Below, piece by piece: positions 20,311 to 31,996 of a DNA stretch of 64,000 nucleotides; the stretch's first letter is position 1; every line of letters starts with the position of its first letter. Below the pieces are notes generated by a model that saw only the letters and a list, made by a program, of their open reading frames with translations, ran no database searches and had not been told where the DNA came from. A program made the translations under genes and the position numbers. The stretch is from contig CM018035.1 of the NCBI GenBank assembly GCA_008638375.1, forward strand, positions 31,884,807 through 31,948,806, in the 5' to 3' direction. Source of the DNA: Nyssa sinensis (Eukaryota; Streptophyta; Magnoliopsida; Cornales; Nyssaceae).

Positions 20311-21385
20311 CCTTGGATTGGTATTTCAATGGACTTTGTGTTAGGATTGCCTAGGACTAAACGTGGGAGAGATTCAATTTTTGTGGTTGTGGACAGATTT
20401 TCTAAGATGGCACACTTTATTCCATGTCACAAAATGGATGATGCCTCACATGTTGCTAATTTGTTCTTTAGAGAGATTGTAAGATCTCATGGCATGCCTA
20501 GAACAATTGTTTCGGATAGAGATGCTAAGTTCTTGAGCTATTTTTGGAAGACTTTTTGGTGTAAGCTAGCTAGGTACTATGCTATTGTTTTCGACTACTA
20601 GTCATCCACAAACTGATGGTCAAACTGAAGTAGTAAATAAGACTTTGTCTACTTTATTGAGGGAAATCATTAAAAAGAACATCAAAACATGGGAAGAATG
20701 TTTACCACATGTTGAGTTTGCTTATAACAGATTTGTTCATTCTGCTACTAAATTTTCACCATTTGAAATTGTGTATGGATTTAATCCTTTAACTCCATTG
20801 GATTTATCTCCTTTACCTTTCATTGAGCATGTTAATTTAGGTGGCAAAAAGAAAGCTGACTTTGTCAAGTAGATTCATGAGAAAGCAAGACTCAACATTG
20901 AGCGACGAACGGAGCAGTATGCAAAACAAGCCAACAAGGGGTGGGTTTGGCTGCATATGAGAAAAGAGAGATTTCCAGCGCAACGACGTTCCAAATTGCT
21001 TCCAAGAGGAGATGGTCTGTTCCAAGTCCTAGAGTGCATCAATGACAATGCTTACAAGCTAGATTTACCTAGTGAGTACAATGTAAGTGCTACTTTTAAT
21101 GTTACTAATTTGAGTCCTTTTGATGTAGGTGATGATTTGAGGGAAAATCCTTTTCAAGAGGAGGGGAATGATGCAAATCATAACACAACTTCAAGGGATC
21201 TAGTTCAAGTCCCAATTGGGCCGATTACGAGAGCACGAGCAAAGAAGTTTAAAGATGTACTCAACGGACTGATTCAAGAGGCATGGACTCAAGAAAATTC
21301 GTTGAAGCCCATTGAGCATGATCCACGTGAGCAACAAAGATTCATCAACATGATTCAAGTTCTAGAAGAATCTGGCCAAGACTAA
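20311..21385 (+). pseudogene. B1 integrase core and C-terminus
   Basis: Frame 20329-20601 has [16 protein letters not shown] (first Asp), [15 protein letters not shown] and [15 protein letters not shown] (second Asp). A frameshift near 20575 leads to frame 20579-20872 with [15 protein letters not shown] (catalytic Glu) and [18 protein letters not shown] stop at 20871 and a short deletion near 20940 follow. Frame 20957-21385 carries LLPRGDGLFQVLE, YNVSATFNVTNLSPFDVGDD and GPITRARAKKFKDVL. The N-terminal HHCC domain is missing. The last 70 codons lie in the 3' LTR. Confidence 0.85.
21155..21168 (+). promoter_or_regulatory. B1 polypurine tract
   Basis: CAAGAGGAGGGGAA immediately precedes the LTR start TGATGCAAATC. 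It is identical to the B2 tract (49258-49245, minus strand) and again lies inside pol. Confidence 0.75.
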
Positions 21386-21797
21386 GTGTAAATTGGCATG
21401 TTTAAGAATACTCCTTTTTGGGTCTGATTGTAAGGCTTGCATGCCATTTACTTTCCTTTTATTTGTTTTTGACTTTTATTTACTTCCTTTTTCTATTTTA
21501 GTCATGTGATCAGTCAATTAAAGGGCTGATTTTCTTTTCCTTTTACGAAAATAGGTGTTATTTCTTTACATGATTTTAGCCTTAATTAGGAAAACTATTT
21601 TAGGAATTTTAATTTTTCTTGTAATGGCCAGCCTTTTAAATAAGCGTCTAATCAATGAAAAGAGGCAGATCCTTGTAATGGCTTGCTTTTGAAGAACTAT
21701 CTGAACTTATCGAGATTTCCCGTGGCGTTCACCAATGACTTATTAAACGGATTTCCACCACCGTTTGTGGCGTTCACCAACGACTTATTAAACGGAC
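21169..21797 (+). repeat. B1 3' LTR, truncated
   Basis: The sequence matches the B2 LTRs from TGATGCAAATC onward and encodes pol up to 21385. It ends prematurely at about 21797 where A2 begins. A 45-bp tandem duplication (21722-21766 and from 21767; core GTGGCGTTCACCAA) is visible just before the break. Confidence 0.75.
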
Positions 21798-22610
21798 TTC
21801 ACCAATTCGGCCTTCCTGTGGCCATCCTAACTATTCCTGTCATCAATAGGAAAAGGCATCAAATCTAAAGGAGTAAGTGGATTAAACCCATAAACAATTT
21901 AAAAGGGAGAATAAGAAGTAGTAGTATGCATAGTCCTATTATATGCAAACTCTATAAATGGCAACTAGTCCTCCCGAGTTTCTAAATTCTTTTGAATGAC
22001 AATGCGTAAGAGTTGAGTTAGAGTCTTGTTGACTACTTCAGTCTGTCCGTCAGTCTGTGGATGACAAGTAGTGGAAAATAAAAGCTTGGTACCTAATTTT
22101 CCCCACAAAACCTTCCAAAAGTAGCTAAGGAACCTAACATCCCTATCAGAAACAATACTCCAAGGTACACCATAGAGTCGCATTATTTCCTTGAAGAACA
22201 AATCAGCTATGTTTGTGGCATCATCTATTTTATGGCATGGAATGAAATGTTCCCTTTTACTAAATCTGTCCACTACCACAAAAATAGAATCTCTACCCTT
22301 TTTTGTCCTAGGCAGCCCCAAAACAAAGTCCATAGATATGTCTACCTATGGCTCACTAGGAACGGGTAAGGGTGTATACAACCCATGTGGTAAAACCTTA
22401 GATTTGGCCTTTTTACATGTGATGCACCTACCACATTTTCGAGTGACATCTATTCTCATCCTTGGCCAAAAGAAATGTTCATGTAAAATTTCTACGGTTT
22501 TCTTGACACCAAAGTTCCCCATTAGCCCCCCCCCCCACCATGTGCCTCACGCACCAATAATTCACGCATTAAACAATTTGGCACACACAATTTGCTTTCT
22601 TTCTACAAAT
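21798..22610 (-). pseudogene. A2 integrase
   Basis: The HHCC N-domain is readable at about 22400-22530 (minus strand). The core frame 21965-22333 has [31 protein letters not shown] and [15 protein letters not shown], so all three acidic catalytic residues are present. A stop sits just before the core (WVDIS counterpart near 22340). The C-terminal region continues through the FNPLTPLDL equivalent and breaks at the GHRKAEL codons (21798-21825). A C-run at 22529-22537 disrupts the N-domain frame. Confidence 0.8.
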
Positions 22611-22987
22611 AACTATCATAATTGTAAAACTTACCAAATGCCACTTTATCACACGCTATATTCACATCAGAAAAATCAGCGTCATTGGCATACATGTCTT
22701 TCACATATTCAAACCCAAGCATTTTAGCATTCATAGAAGTAAGAAGTACATACCTCCGTGATAAAGCATCAGCAACAATGTTCTCCTTACCTTGCTTGTA
22801 ACGGATGACATAAGGAAAGGTATCGATGTATTCCATCCATCTAGTATGTCTCTTATTTAATTTACCTTGACCTTTGAGATGCTTCAATGATTCATGATCG
22901 GTGTGGATCACCAATTCAGCCTTCCTGTGGCCATCCAAACCACTCCTTGATGGCCTTGACTTTCTCTTCATCCACCTCAATACCTCT
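22603..22987 (-). pseudogene. A2 RNase H fragment with chimeric join
   Basis: On the minus strand RT C-terminal codons ([12 protein letters not shown]) are followed by about 28 bp that belong to integrase (DGHRKAELV) and then by RNase H from [14 protein letters not shown]. The middle of RNase H with FEIQCD and the catalytic Glu is missing. The rest ([22 protein letters not shown] and onward) is open. The integrase-derived filler is discussed in the findings. Confidence 0.75.
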
Positions 22988-23011
22988 CACTTCATCCTTC
23001 CAAAAAAGGTG

Positions 23012-23023
23012 GTGAATTAGATT
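23012..23023. repeat. Target duplication GTGAATTAGATT flanking L3
   Basis: The 12-mer at 23012-23023 recurs at 33981-33992, exactly at the 5' end of L3. The last T bases merge with the tail of L3, so the true length is 10-12 bp. Confidence 0.85.
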
Positions 23024-23265
23024 TTTTTTTTTTGATAGGAAAAAAGATATATAAAAGAAGAAAATAAATACAAGATCAAGAGGGCATACCCTCGAACAAG
23101 CTAAAGGGAAGGAGAACTACTACAAGCAGAAGAGCTCACGACCCCAAGCAGAAAGAAACCAAGACTAAATAGAAAATAAAACAGAACAAGAGGGCATACC
23201 CTCGGACAAGCTAAAAAGGGAAAAAAACAAGAAATACAAGAGCTCTTGGCCCATGTTGAGAAACA

Positions 23266-26200
23266 TTACACATTAAAATTACTACAAGGTAAAGACCAAG
23301 TACATTGGAGATGTCTATTGGAGTGAGAGTCCTGAATCCCTCTAGAAGTAGTGAGCCTGCCACGGATCATGTCCTGAGTTTGAGCTATGATGGCCTTTGA
23401 GTTTCTCTCGATCTTGGTGAACAATCTGCTATTTCTTTCACGCCAAATGTTGTAAATTGTACAAGCAAGAGTGAGCCGGCCTAAAATGGAGGAAAAGGAC
23501 TTACCTTTGAAAGAATTGGTGGCCCAAAGAACAATCTGATGCCAGTCCCCATTTGGGCTTTGAAATCCACTTTTAGAGAGCAAGTGGGACCATATGTTGG
23601 AAGTGAAGGAACAAGAAAAGAAGAGGTGGTTGTGACTCTCATTTTCTCTTAAACAGAATAGGCATTTGGGGTCATGACCAAGATTAGAAAAGAAAAGGCG
23701 GTCCTTGGTCCTTAGACTGTGGCGGATGGCCATCCAAAGGATGAACACTGCACGGGGAATAGCTTTTGGATGCCAAACAAGCTTCCACCAATTTACTTGG
23801 GGGTTACGGCTACGCAAGGTATCCCAGGCAGAGTTGATGGAGAAGACCCCATTTGGGGAGGGTAACCAAAAAGCTCTATCATCATGGAGGGGGGAGGGAA
23901 GAAGATTAGGAGGCATACCATTCTTAAGGTCCAGAAGGTGGGCAGAATTAGCAATGGGCCAGTTCCAATGATTTTCAAGAATAATGTAACTCACTGTGGC
24001 TTTTCTACCAAGACCCGAATCATAAATAACCCTTTCTCCCATATTATCGTAGATGGGGCCATTAGGGAGCCAATAGTCAAACCAAAGAGAAGCAAAACAC
24101 CCATTACCAATGACAATTTTGATGTAGGTTTGAATAACGGGCGGAATTTGATCATTTTCCTCCATGCCCACGAGCAAGATTGGGGACATTTGATTTCCCA
24201 GAAGCTTTTGCCTTTAAGAAGATTGCTACTGATCCATTGAACCCAAAGGGCTTTAGAGGGGTTTTGAAATAGAGCCCATATGAGTTTCCCCAAAGCAGCT
24301 AGGCTCCAATCAACAAGCCTCTTAATACCAAGACCCCTTCAATTTTAGGGCAAGAAACATCCTCCCACGCAACTTTGGAACCAGAAAAAATGAGATGGTT
24401 GCCACTCCGGAGAAAAGATCTCATAGCTTGCTCAATCTGATTTACCACCTTTTTAGGGAGGATGAAGTGGGAAGACCAGAAAACTTGAATGCTAAAAATG
24501 ACAGACCTGATCCGCTGAACACGACCTGCATAGGAAAGAGATTTTGTGGCCCAATGAGTGATCTTACCAATAATGCGATCTACTAAAGATTTGCAATCCT
24601 GGGTTTTCAGCATGGTAGAAATCAAAGGCACTCCAAGGTAACGGATAGGAAGGGAGCCTTCAGGAAAGCCGACTTGAGAAATGATGAGCTGCTTGAGGTT
24701 GGGATCCACACCTGAAAGGAAAATGTTACTTTTGGAAGCATTGTGCAGAAGGCCAGAGAAGGAGGCAAAAGTGTCGAGCCCTTGCTTAAGGATAGAAGTT
24801 GAGGCAAGATCCCCATGATAGAAAAGCATGATGTCATCAGCAAAACAAAGATGGGTCAGCTTGGATTTATGGCATCTCCAATGGTGCTTGAACTGAGATC
24901 CAGCCGACATTTGATGGAGAATCAAAGAGAGGACATCCATAGCAATCACAAAGAGATAGGGGGAAAGAGGGTCTCCTTGCCTTAAACCCTTAGCCCCTGG
25001 GAAAATAACCTTCGAACTCTCCATTAATGACAACTAAGAAACGAGGAGTAGAGATGCAGCAATAAAAAGCTAGGGAAAACCCATAATGCTCAAAGTGTCA
25101 GTAATGAATTCCCATCGCATTGAATCAAAAGCTTTCTTAAGGTCAACTTTCAGAGTGCAACGAGGAGAACCTGTGTCCTTGTGGTAATTATGCATGAGTT
25201 CTTGGGCAAGAAGGATGTTGTCACTAATATTCCTACCTTGAATAAAAGCAGATTGAGAAGGATCAATGAGGCTAGGAAGAACTTTCTTGAGACGGTTGGC
25301 CAGAATTTTGGAGATGGTTTTGTAAAGGGTGTTACAGCAAGATATAGGCCGAAAATCATGGACAAAAGAGGGGTTAGGAACTTTGGGGACAAGGGCAATA
25401 GCCGTGGCATTCATCTCTTTAAGGATGGATTTAGAGGAAAAAAATTCAGAGATAACGGCAATGACCTCAGGTTTAATGATATTCCAAGTTTTTTGAAAAA
25501 AGTGGCTATTAAAGCAGTCGGGCCAAGGGGCTTTGTTAGGGGGAAGGCTAAAGAGAGCATCTTGGATTTCTTGTTCAGAGACAGGGGACTGAAGGACATT
25601 AAAGAAATCAGAATGAAGGCGCTTTGGGATAAAGTTTGCAAGAACGTGCTTACCTGGGTAGTGAATGGGACTATTAGTTCCAAGGAGATCATGGTAAAAA
25701 TCAACAATGGTGGATTTGACCTCTTTTATGTCATCAATTCTACGACCATTTGCATCAAGGAGGCTAAGGATCTTATTGCGGTTCCTTCTGTTATTCACAG
25801 ATTTGAAGAAAAAAGAGGTGTTTTGGTCCCCTTCGGAAAGCCATTGAATACGGGATTTTTGCTTAGCGAGACTTTCCTCACTGCTAAGAAGGGAGTGAAA
25901 ATTGTGATGAGCTTCTTTTTCCTCCTGAAGGAGACTCTCATTCCCAGGATCACTCTCAAGGAGATTTTGGATATCATAGAGCTTGTTACGGGCTACTTGG
26001 ACACGGGAGGTGATGTTTTTGAATCTTTGCTGATTGAAATCCTTAAGAGCATATTTCACCTTCTTAAGCTTTTGGCAACAGATAAACATGGTTGTACCTT
26101 GAAAGTTTGTGCGCCAGGCTTGCTCAACAGTAGGGAGGAAATCTTCATAATCGGCCCAAAAATTGAAAATTTTGAAAGGAATTTTGCTCTTCTTGAAAGC

Positions 26201-26912
26201 TATGCCGGATCTGACAATAATAGGGGAGTGGTCAGAGAGGCCAAGAGGGAGGAATTCAGCTTCAGCAGAAGGAAAAGTAGATAGCCAGTCCTGGTTGACT
26301 AAAGCTCTATCAATCTTCCTGTGGATTGTGTGGGGGGCGGCTTGACCATCAGACCATGTAAAAAATCGCCCAGAAAATCTTAGATCCTCAAGCTCAGCAT
26401 TCAAAAAACAAGTGTTACAGTCATTCATAACAGGGGGCCAGTCGCAGTTGCCTCCTCTTCTATCATAAGGAAAACGTATAGCATTGAAGTCACCCAAAAT
26501 AAGCCAAGGGAGACCCTTGGAGATAGCTGCTTGGAGGTTTTATGTCATGCCATAGATCATTTCTTTGGAGAGATTAGTTTGAGCCATATATAACTGAAAT
26601 GAGCAAGGGGGATTTGGTGTCTCGAATTGTAATATTACAATGAATGGCTTGACTGGTAGCACACGAGGAGTTAATCTGCAGCATAGCATTGTTCCAGCCA
26701 ATCCAAATTCGACCAGAAGCTGAATGGGAATAATTGTGCAAAAAGGACCATCCAGGGATGAGGGAATTAGCAGTAATATCTTTGGCTGCTTCCTTAATTT
26801 TTATCTCAACTAAACCAAGAAAACAGATAGAATGGTCACGAACAAACAAACGAACTTCACGCTGTTTTGAGGGGCTGTTCATACCCCTGATATTCCAACA
26901 TGCAAAGTTCAT
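23266..26912 (-). pseudogene. L3 ORF2: endonuclease, reverse transcriptase, C-terminal zinc region
   Basis: ATG at 26912 ([14 protein letters not shown]) starts an apurinic-type endonuclease: NIRG, the VE(T)K site as VEIK, GDFNAI at the start of the next frame (26497) and LSDHSPI. A frameshift lies between 26574 and 26497. The 475-codon frame 25070-26497 continues into RT (VHDFRPISCCNTLYK, FIQGRNISDN, CTLKVDLKKAFDS). After a stop region, 24299-25033 has GLRQGDPLSPYLFVIAMDVL and the catalytic LCFADDIMLF. Frames 23991-24293 and 23266-24189 hold the C-terminal part with a CLFC...H...C zinc segment. ORF2 nicks DNA and reverse-transcribes the LINE RNA. Confidence 0.85.
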
Positions 26913-29201
26913 TGAGAAAATGTGAGGGATCCGGAACTTGCTGTTTCCTTGTTTTTAGAAATTTTCTTCTTACGTTGTTGTTTTTTGAGTTGATTTCTGG
27001 TGAAATTGCTTCCAATATCAGCTTCGTCAACTCTAGCAATTTTGTCCACAAGGGAGTTTGAATCAGCAGAAGCAGTAGAGGTGGAGCTGCTTATCTCGCC
27101 TAGGAAGCTGACCACTGGAAGAGAACAGGGGGTTGGTTCTTTGGGGGACAGCAAATCCAGGTCATTAGATTGTAGGGAGGGGAGGGGAGACTGGTCCGAG
27201 GGATTAGCAATTTCCAACGCAGGACTGGAAGAGGATTTGTGAAGGACTAGCTGCTTAAGGGTAGGGCTCTCAACTGTTGCACCGTCATTAGGAGAATCTA
27301 TATGCGGCATATCAGGCTGCAACCCATCACAACATGTATCTGACTGACTTGGAACAATAGTTACACCGTCACTAGGATGACTTGGGTGCAGCATATCTGG
27401 CCGCAGCCCTTCAGAACTTGTATTTGACTGACTTGGATCAATAGCGGGGTTTTCAAAATGGGCATCTTCAGGGATTTTGCATCACTATGGATGGATTTAC
27501 CTTTGCCAGAGACAATGCGCCATTCACTCGTGATGGTTTTCCCTGCAGCTATAGTGGGGCGGTTGATGGCTGCCTCCTTTTCTGTTTTGAATGATGGGCA
27601 GTTGGCAAGCCGATGGCCAAATATACGGCAGTGAGTGCACATTGAAGGAAGCCATTGATAATCAACAAGAATTTCCACTTTTGAGTTTGTTAACATTATA
27701 TCAAAAGAATCAGGGAGGTCTTTGGTAGCATCCACCTCCACACATATTCTCGCATAATTGATTCTGGTCTGATCTTCAGTATGGGAATCTGCATAAAGAG
27801 GTCTCCCATGGCACTAGCTACATAGCTAAGGCCTTGTGCTGTCCAGAGCTCATAAGGGATGTTGAAGAATTTAACCCAAACGGGGATTTTAGCTACATCC
27901 TTCTTGGATAGAGTCATGCCAGGGTGCCATCTAATGTGCCGGCCAGAGAAGTGCCAGTGACCACTTTCAAGGAATAGAATTAATGGCATGCATGGAATCA
28001 AATTTGAAGAAGAAGAACCCATTTCCATTGGTAAGAACTTCATTTAATCCTTCTTTGTTCCAGAGCTTTTCCGCCATTTTTTTTATCTAGAGAAATGGCA
28101 TCTTCTTGTCGAGAAAATAACCTACCATGGTATTCTCCCAGCCTGAAATACCTGCTTGAACAACTTCCAAGGAAGGCTGGACAGTAATTCTATCACCCTC
28201 AATTTGAGGTTGCTTGAATTCCAAATGAGATTTTTTGGAAGGAGCAGGTTTTTGGAAAAGGGAAGTCCAGGAGGGGATGGTCGCTGTATTAGTAGCAACG
28301 GGAGACTCCATTCTCTGCAATGCTGGGGAACTATGGTTAGCAGCGACGTGCAGAGGGGCAACAGCTTCAGCATGGACAATGTCAGAGTTAGCTAGAGTCT
28401 CTGAACTTGCGTGGGACAAAATACTGGCACTAGCAATAGGCAGAGAGAAGGAACAGGACGTGGGCCCAGTAGCTTTTAGTAAGGAAGGGTGGAGGCTAGG
28501 TGTAGTGTCAACAGCAGAGGGTTCTGCAGTTCCATTTGGTTTAGCAGCTTTGGGGCGAAAGGGAAAAGGTTGACTGAGCATAGGGGGCAATGTCAGCGGT
28601 TGTAGGGACTAAGACTATTTGCATGTCAGCACTATCTGCACCTGCTATATGAGAGCCATAATCTCCAGCCGTAGGATCATATCTCCCTACCTCAGTAGAT
28701 GACACGTTGACACCTAGATCAGTCCGTCTAGCACTGGGATATGTCTGATGGGTAATATTCTGAGCGTTGGAGGCAATGTCAGCGAGAGTGGGAACTGGGA
28801 CACTGAGCTTATCAGTATTAGCTTTTCCACCCGTTGGAATAACATAATTTCGAGCCGTTGGATCAATTCTGCCTGTCTCATTGGCCGACACGTGGGCTGC
28901 TTGGGGCGAATGAGTTGCTGTCCCACTTTTACTTCATATTGAGGAAGAGCCACGCGCCACCTGGAGCAGCCGGCTGTTACCTCTTCCATGAACACCATTG
29001 CTGTTGGAACTATTGGGTTTGATTGCATTTAGCTCATTCATGAAGGAGCAGTCCGAAGAGAAGCCCCCATAATCATTTTCTAGATCAAGAGCAGCTTGAG
29101 GTATGAACTCCCCTTGCTCAACGCCATTTGCCCAGGATAAAGTGGAAGGTTTCTGTTCAGGTCGTCGATTTTCAAATGGAGCTTTGGAGGAGAGGCCAGA
29201 A
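26909..29201 (-). pseudogene. L3 ORF1: DUF4283-like RNA-binding protein, part after T2
   Basis: From 29201 leftwards: a low-complexity N-terminal part with two tandem repeats of about 50-60 residues (28,600-28,890: SANETGRIDPTARNY / SSTEVGRYDPTAGDY). The conserved domain (27,700-28,090) has GHWHFSGRHI, KIPVWVKFFNIPYELWTAQGL and SYVASAMGDLF. Then comes a CCHC knuckle CTHCRIFGHRLANC at about 27,600-27,660, and a tail ending SSGSLTFSQ that overlaps the ORF2 start. Several frameshifts (near 27,700, 27,400 and 28,050). ORF1 is thought to coat LINE RNA. Confidence 0.8.
29197..29201. repeat. Target duplication CAGAA of T2
   Basis: CAGAA at 29197-29201 and 33612-33616 flank the TG and CA ends. A 5-bp duplication is the rule for LTR retrotransposon integration. 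Confidence 0.9.
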
Positions 29202-29778
29202 TGTCACGACCCGAAACCCACCCTATGCGGATTACCGGATCGTGACCGCCACCCTCAGGCCCGAGGACCCTTGGGCGAAGGCTCGCATCTGCAGCGGTAT
29301 CGAATGGATGTGTTTCAAGTGGTTGCGGAAGCGTGAAAAACTTTTTCTTTTCTTTTCTCATTTTAAATTTTGCACATCCGTCCGATACTGCCGCTATTCA
29401 CAATGGTACACATGATCATATATTCAAAGCATAACTAAAACTTAAAAGACTTCATAATTACAATTTTAATTCAGCTGCCCCGTGGGGCTTAATACATATC
29501 CTTAAATTGTCTGCTAATACAAAACGTACTAATTAGAGTTCATGTGATTTCCCAAAAGAACTACCTAAGCAAGTCTTCCCAAAAAGCTAGACTCATCCTC
29601 ATCGTCTTCAAAAATCAATCTGCCATTAGTCACCTGAAAGGGGGCAGATAAAAATCCGGGTAAGCTAATCTAAGCTTGTGAGTAATTCCAGTATTCGTCA
29701 TGGGGTTTCAATTAGCAGTGGTTTTAGTACATAAGATTTTGTAAACACTCACTGCCAATTGCTCGTATACTTGAACAT

Positions 29779-29975
29779 AGAACATATGCAATTCTTAAAA
29801 CATATAGCTTTGAAACAATTAAAGTATTCAAGCTAAACTCGTACTTCGTCAAATAGAGTATATAACTCAAGACATATGCATTTCATAAAACATATAGCTT
29901 TGAAACAATTAAAGTATTCAAGCTAAACATATACGTCTTCATATAACTTCAAAACATATGCATATTGAAAATGAG
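29779..29975. repeat. 98-bp tandem duplication in T2
   Basis: The block containing ACATATAGCTTTGAAACAAT and the following CTAAAC occurs twice, about 98 bp apart. T3 and T4 have a single copy, so this is specific to T2. Confidence 0.7.
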
Positions 29976-30118
29976 GGTAAAACCTGCTTCCATTTTCAAA
30001 CTCATTTGTCATCTTATCTCTTTCATTAGTGGAATCCGTTTCGAACTAGACTCCCATTTTACATATACGTGGAGATATCTCATTTGCCTAGGGGATTAGA
30101 TCCTGCTACCGGGCATTT

Positions 30119-30230
30119 CACATGATAGGTCCGTTGGGTTTCGTACAACCCTCCTCACTACCTATGTGATAATGCACATGATAGGTCCGTTGGGTTCCGT
30201 ACAACCCTCCTCACTACCTATGTGCTTATT
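30119..30230. repeat. Two 56-bp tandem units in T2
   Basis: CACATGATAGGTCCGTTGGG starts at 30119 and again at 30175; the units differ at one position near the middle. Each unit begins CACATGATAGG and closes CCTATGTG, so each could fold as a hairpin. Confidence 0.85.
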
Positions 30231-31086
30231 ATTTATCTTGCATTTCAAATACATTTAACATATGAGTATGTCAAATAGATATTTCTTGTGAGTACTTTAA
30301 AACATAACATTTAATACATGATTTCCTTCAAATAGGTGCTTCTCATGAACATTTAAAACATCATGTACATAATTTCATAACAAATCCTTTAAACATTTGA
30401 TATAACAATTTCAGGACACTTTACATAATTTGGCATTTAAAACTTTAGACATGCTAAAATATGTTTGAAGAAAACTATGGTAAAATCCATTCACTAAGCA
30501 TGCCATAATAGAGTTTATAAAATAGAACAATTTGAAACTGAATCATGTAAATACTGAATTCGGAATTTCAAACACTTCATATCTTTACATTTAAAACCTT
30601 TTCAAATCGATGGAGTTAAATCTCCACTTCAAATACAGGGTTACTCACCTTGGTCCTTTAGGGTTAGTGCTAATAATGCGCTTTCCCACTTTCCTTGTCG
30701 TTCGTAAGAACAATTCATAAACATCTCATCAACTTCACACTCATTGTAATATCATCACGATATTCCTTAACTTATGCTTAAATCATATTAGATCCTAAAA
30801 TGATCTCATAATTCACATGTACTTAACTTAACTCGTACTCTTAACCCATGACACAATTTAATGTGTTAGAAATTAGATTCATTTGAGTTTATACTCTTCT
30901 GGTAGTTCCATTAACTTTAATTTAAATTTATTTACTTCACATATTTACGCGTCGTGTCTTATCATACTTTATTTCTTCGTACTTGCCTTAGTTTAATACT
31001 TCATATTTTTCAGTCCATAGTCATCTGACAGATGCTATTCATCAAATTTTTATGTCTTTTTATTTTAGACACTTCTTTTGGTCGAA

Positions 31087-31770
31087 TAGACTCTATTATT
31101 GAGTCCAGAGCGTTGAAGAAAGTTGGTTTAGGCTTTCTTAGAATTTAATTCGGACTTTTCTATGTAAAAGGGTAAAATGGTCATTTATCGTTTTACGTAT
31201 CATATTTTTCCGTACTTCGTTTCATAATTTGGACTCCATTATTGAGTCCGGGATGTCAAAGAAAGTCAGTTTAGGCTTTCCAAGATTTTAATTCAGACTT
31301 TAATATGTAAAAGGGTAAAATGGTCATTTATCGTTTTACGTGTCATATTTTTCCGTACTTTGTTTCGTAATTTGGACTCCATTATTGAGTCCGGGATGTC
31401 AAAGAAAGTCGATTTAGACCTTCTCTGGTTTCATTTTGGCTTTAGAGGGTACCAGGGGTATTTTGGTCATTTTACCCCTTTGCGTGTCTTTATTTTTAGG
31501 ACCCCGTCTCGTGTCAGTGGACCTCACCATTGGACTCAGAAGGTCTGAGATAGTAAGAATACACTAATAACTTGTTAATTTTGGTCAAGGGGTATTTTAG
31601 TCATTTACGCCTTTACGTGTCTTTATTTTTCGGGACCCCGTCTCACAAAACGGACCCCGCCATTAGCTTCAAAATGCCCAAAATAGTAAGAATTCACTAT
31701 TCATATGTCTGCTTTGGACTTTATTTGATCAAGTTTTGAATTAGGGGCATAATAGTCATTTTACTTTATT
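31087..31770. repeat. Five tandem modules of about 145 bp in T2
   Basis: Units start at about 31087, 31231, 31374, 31519 and 31652, each with a GGACTCCATTATTGAGTCC-like head and a GGTCATTTTACC...TTACGTGTC-like tail. Shorter series of the same module occur in T0 (1075-1235), T1 (12390-12600), T3, T4, T5 (62520-62940) and T6 (46560-46930). Confidence 0.8.
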
Positions 31771-31977
31771 TATTAAATAATTAATTTAATTATTTAATTA
31801 TTTTCCAGGGGTCAAATTGAATAAAAATCCCAAAATCTGCGCCATAGTGGAATTCAGTTAAACAGTCGGGGTCAGTTTGTAATTATTCAAAAGTCTTAAA
31901 CTGAACCAAAGGGTTCAGTTCATATCAAAGGCAACCTGTCCGGTCCAGTCCGGTTCTAACCGGTTCTGTTACAATGC

Positions 31978-31996
31978 TGACGTCATGATGACGTCA
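31978..31996. promoter_or_regulatory. Paired TGACGTCA palindromes in T2
   Basis: TGACGTCA occurs at 31978-31985 and 31989-31996. T3 has the same pair (19921-19928, 19932-19939) and T5 one (62208-62215). This is the core bound by plant bZIP factors. It lies inside the proposed intron 1. Function is inferred only. Confidence 0.4.

Larger units (their letters stand above)
15293..21797 (+). mobile_element. B1: gypsy element with RT/RNase H replaced by T3
   Basis: Order on the plus strand: end of a 5' LTR (15293-15429), iMet primer site, leader, gag, knuckle, protease, linker and RT start; then T3 (17968-20310); then integrase core to stop (20311-21385) and part of the 3' LTR (21169-21797). Most of RT, all of RNase H and the integrase N-domain are gone along with the start (sense 5' part) of T3, which points to one deletion spanning both. 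The right end joins A2 through an 8-bp microhomology. Confidence 0.85.

Noticed and set aside
22529..22537. Run of nine C as a functional motif.
   Set aside because: It lies in a decayed integrase frame and most simply reflects slippage or a sequencing artefact.
25181..26284. A 367-codon plus-strand open frame.
   Set aside because: It is the antisense shadow of the L3 ORF2 endonuclease-RT region and shows no domain; the minus strand carries clear motifs.
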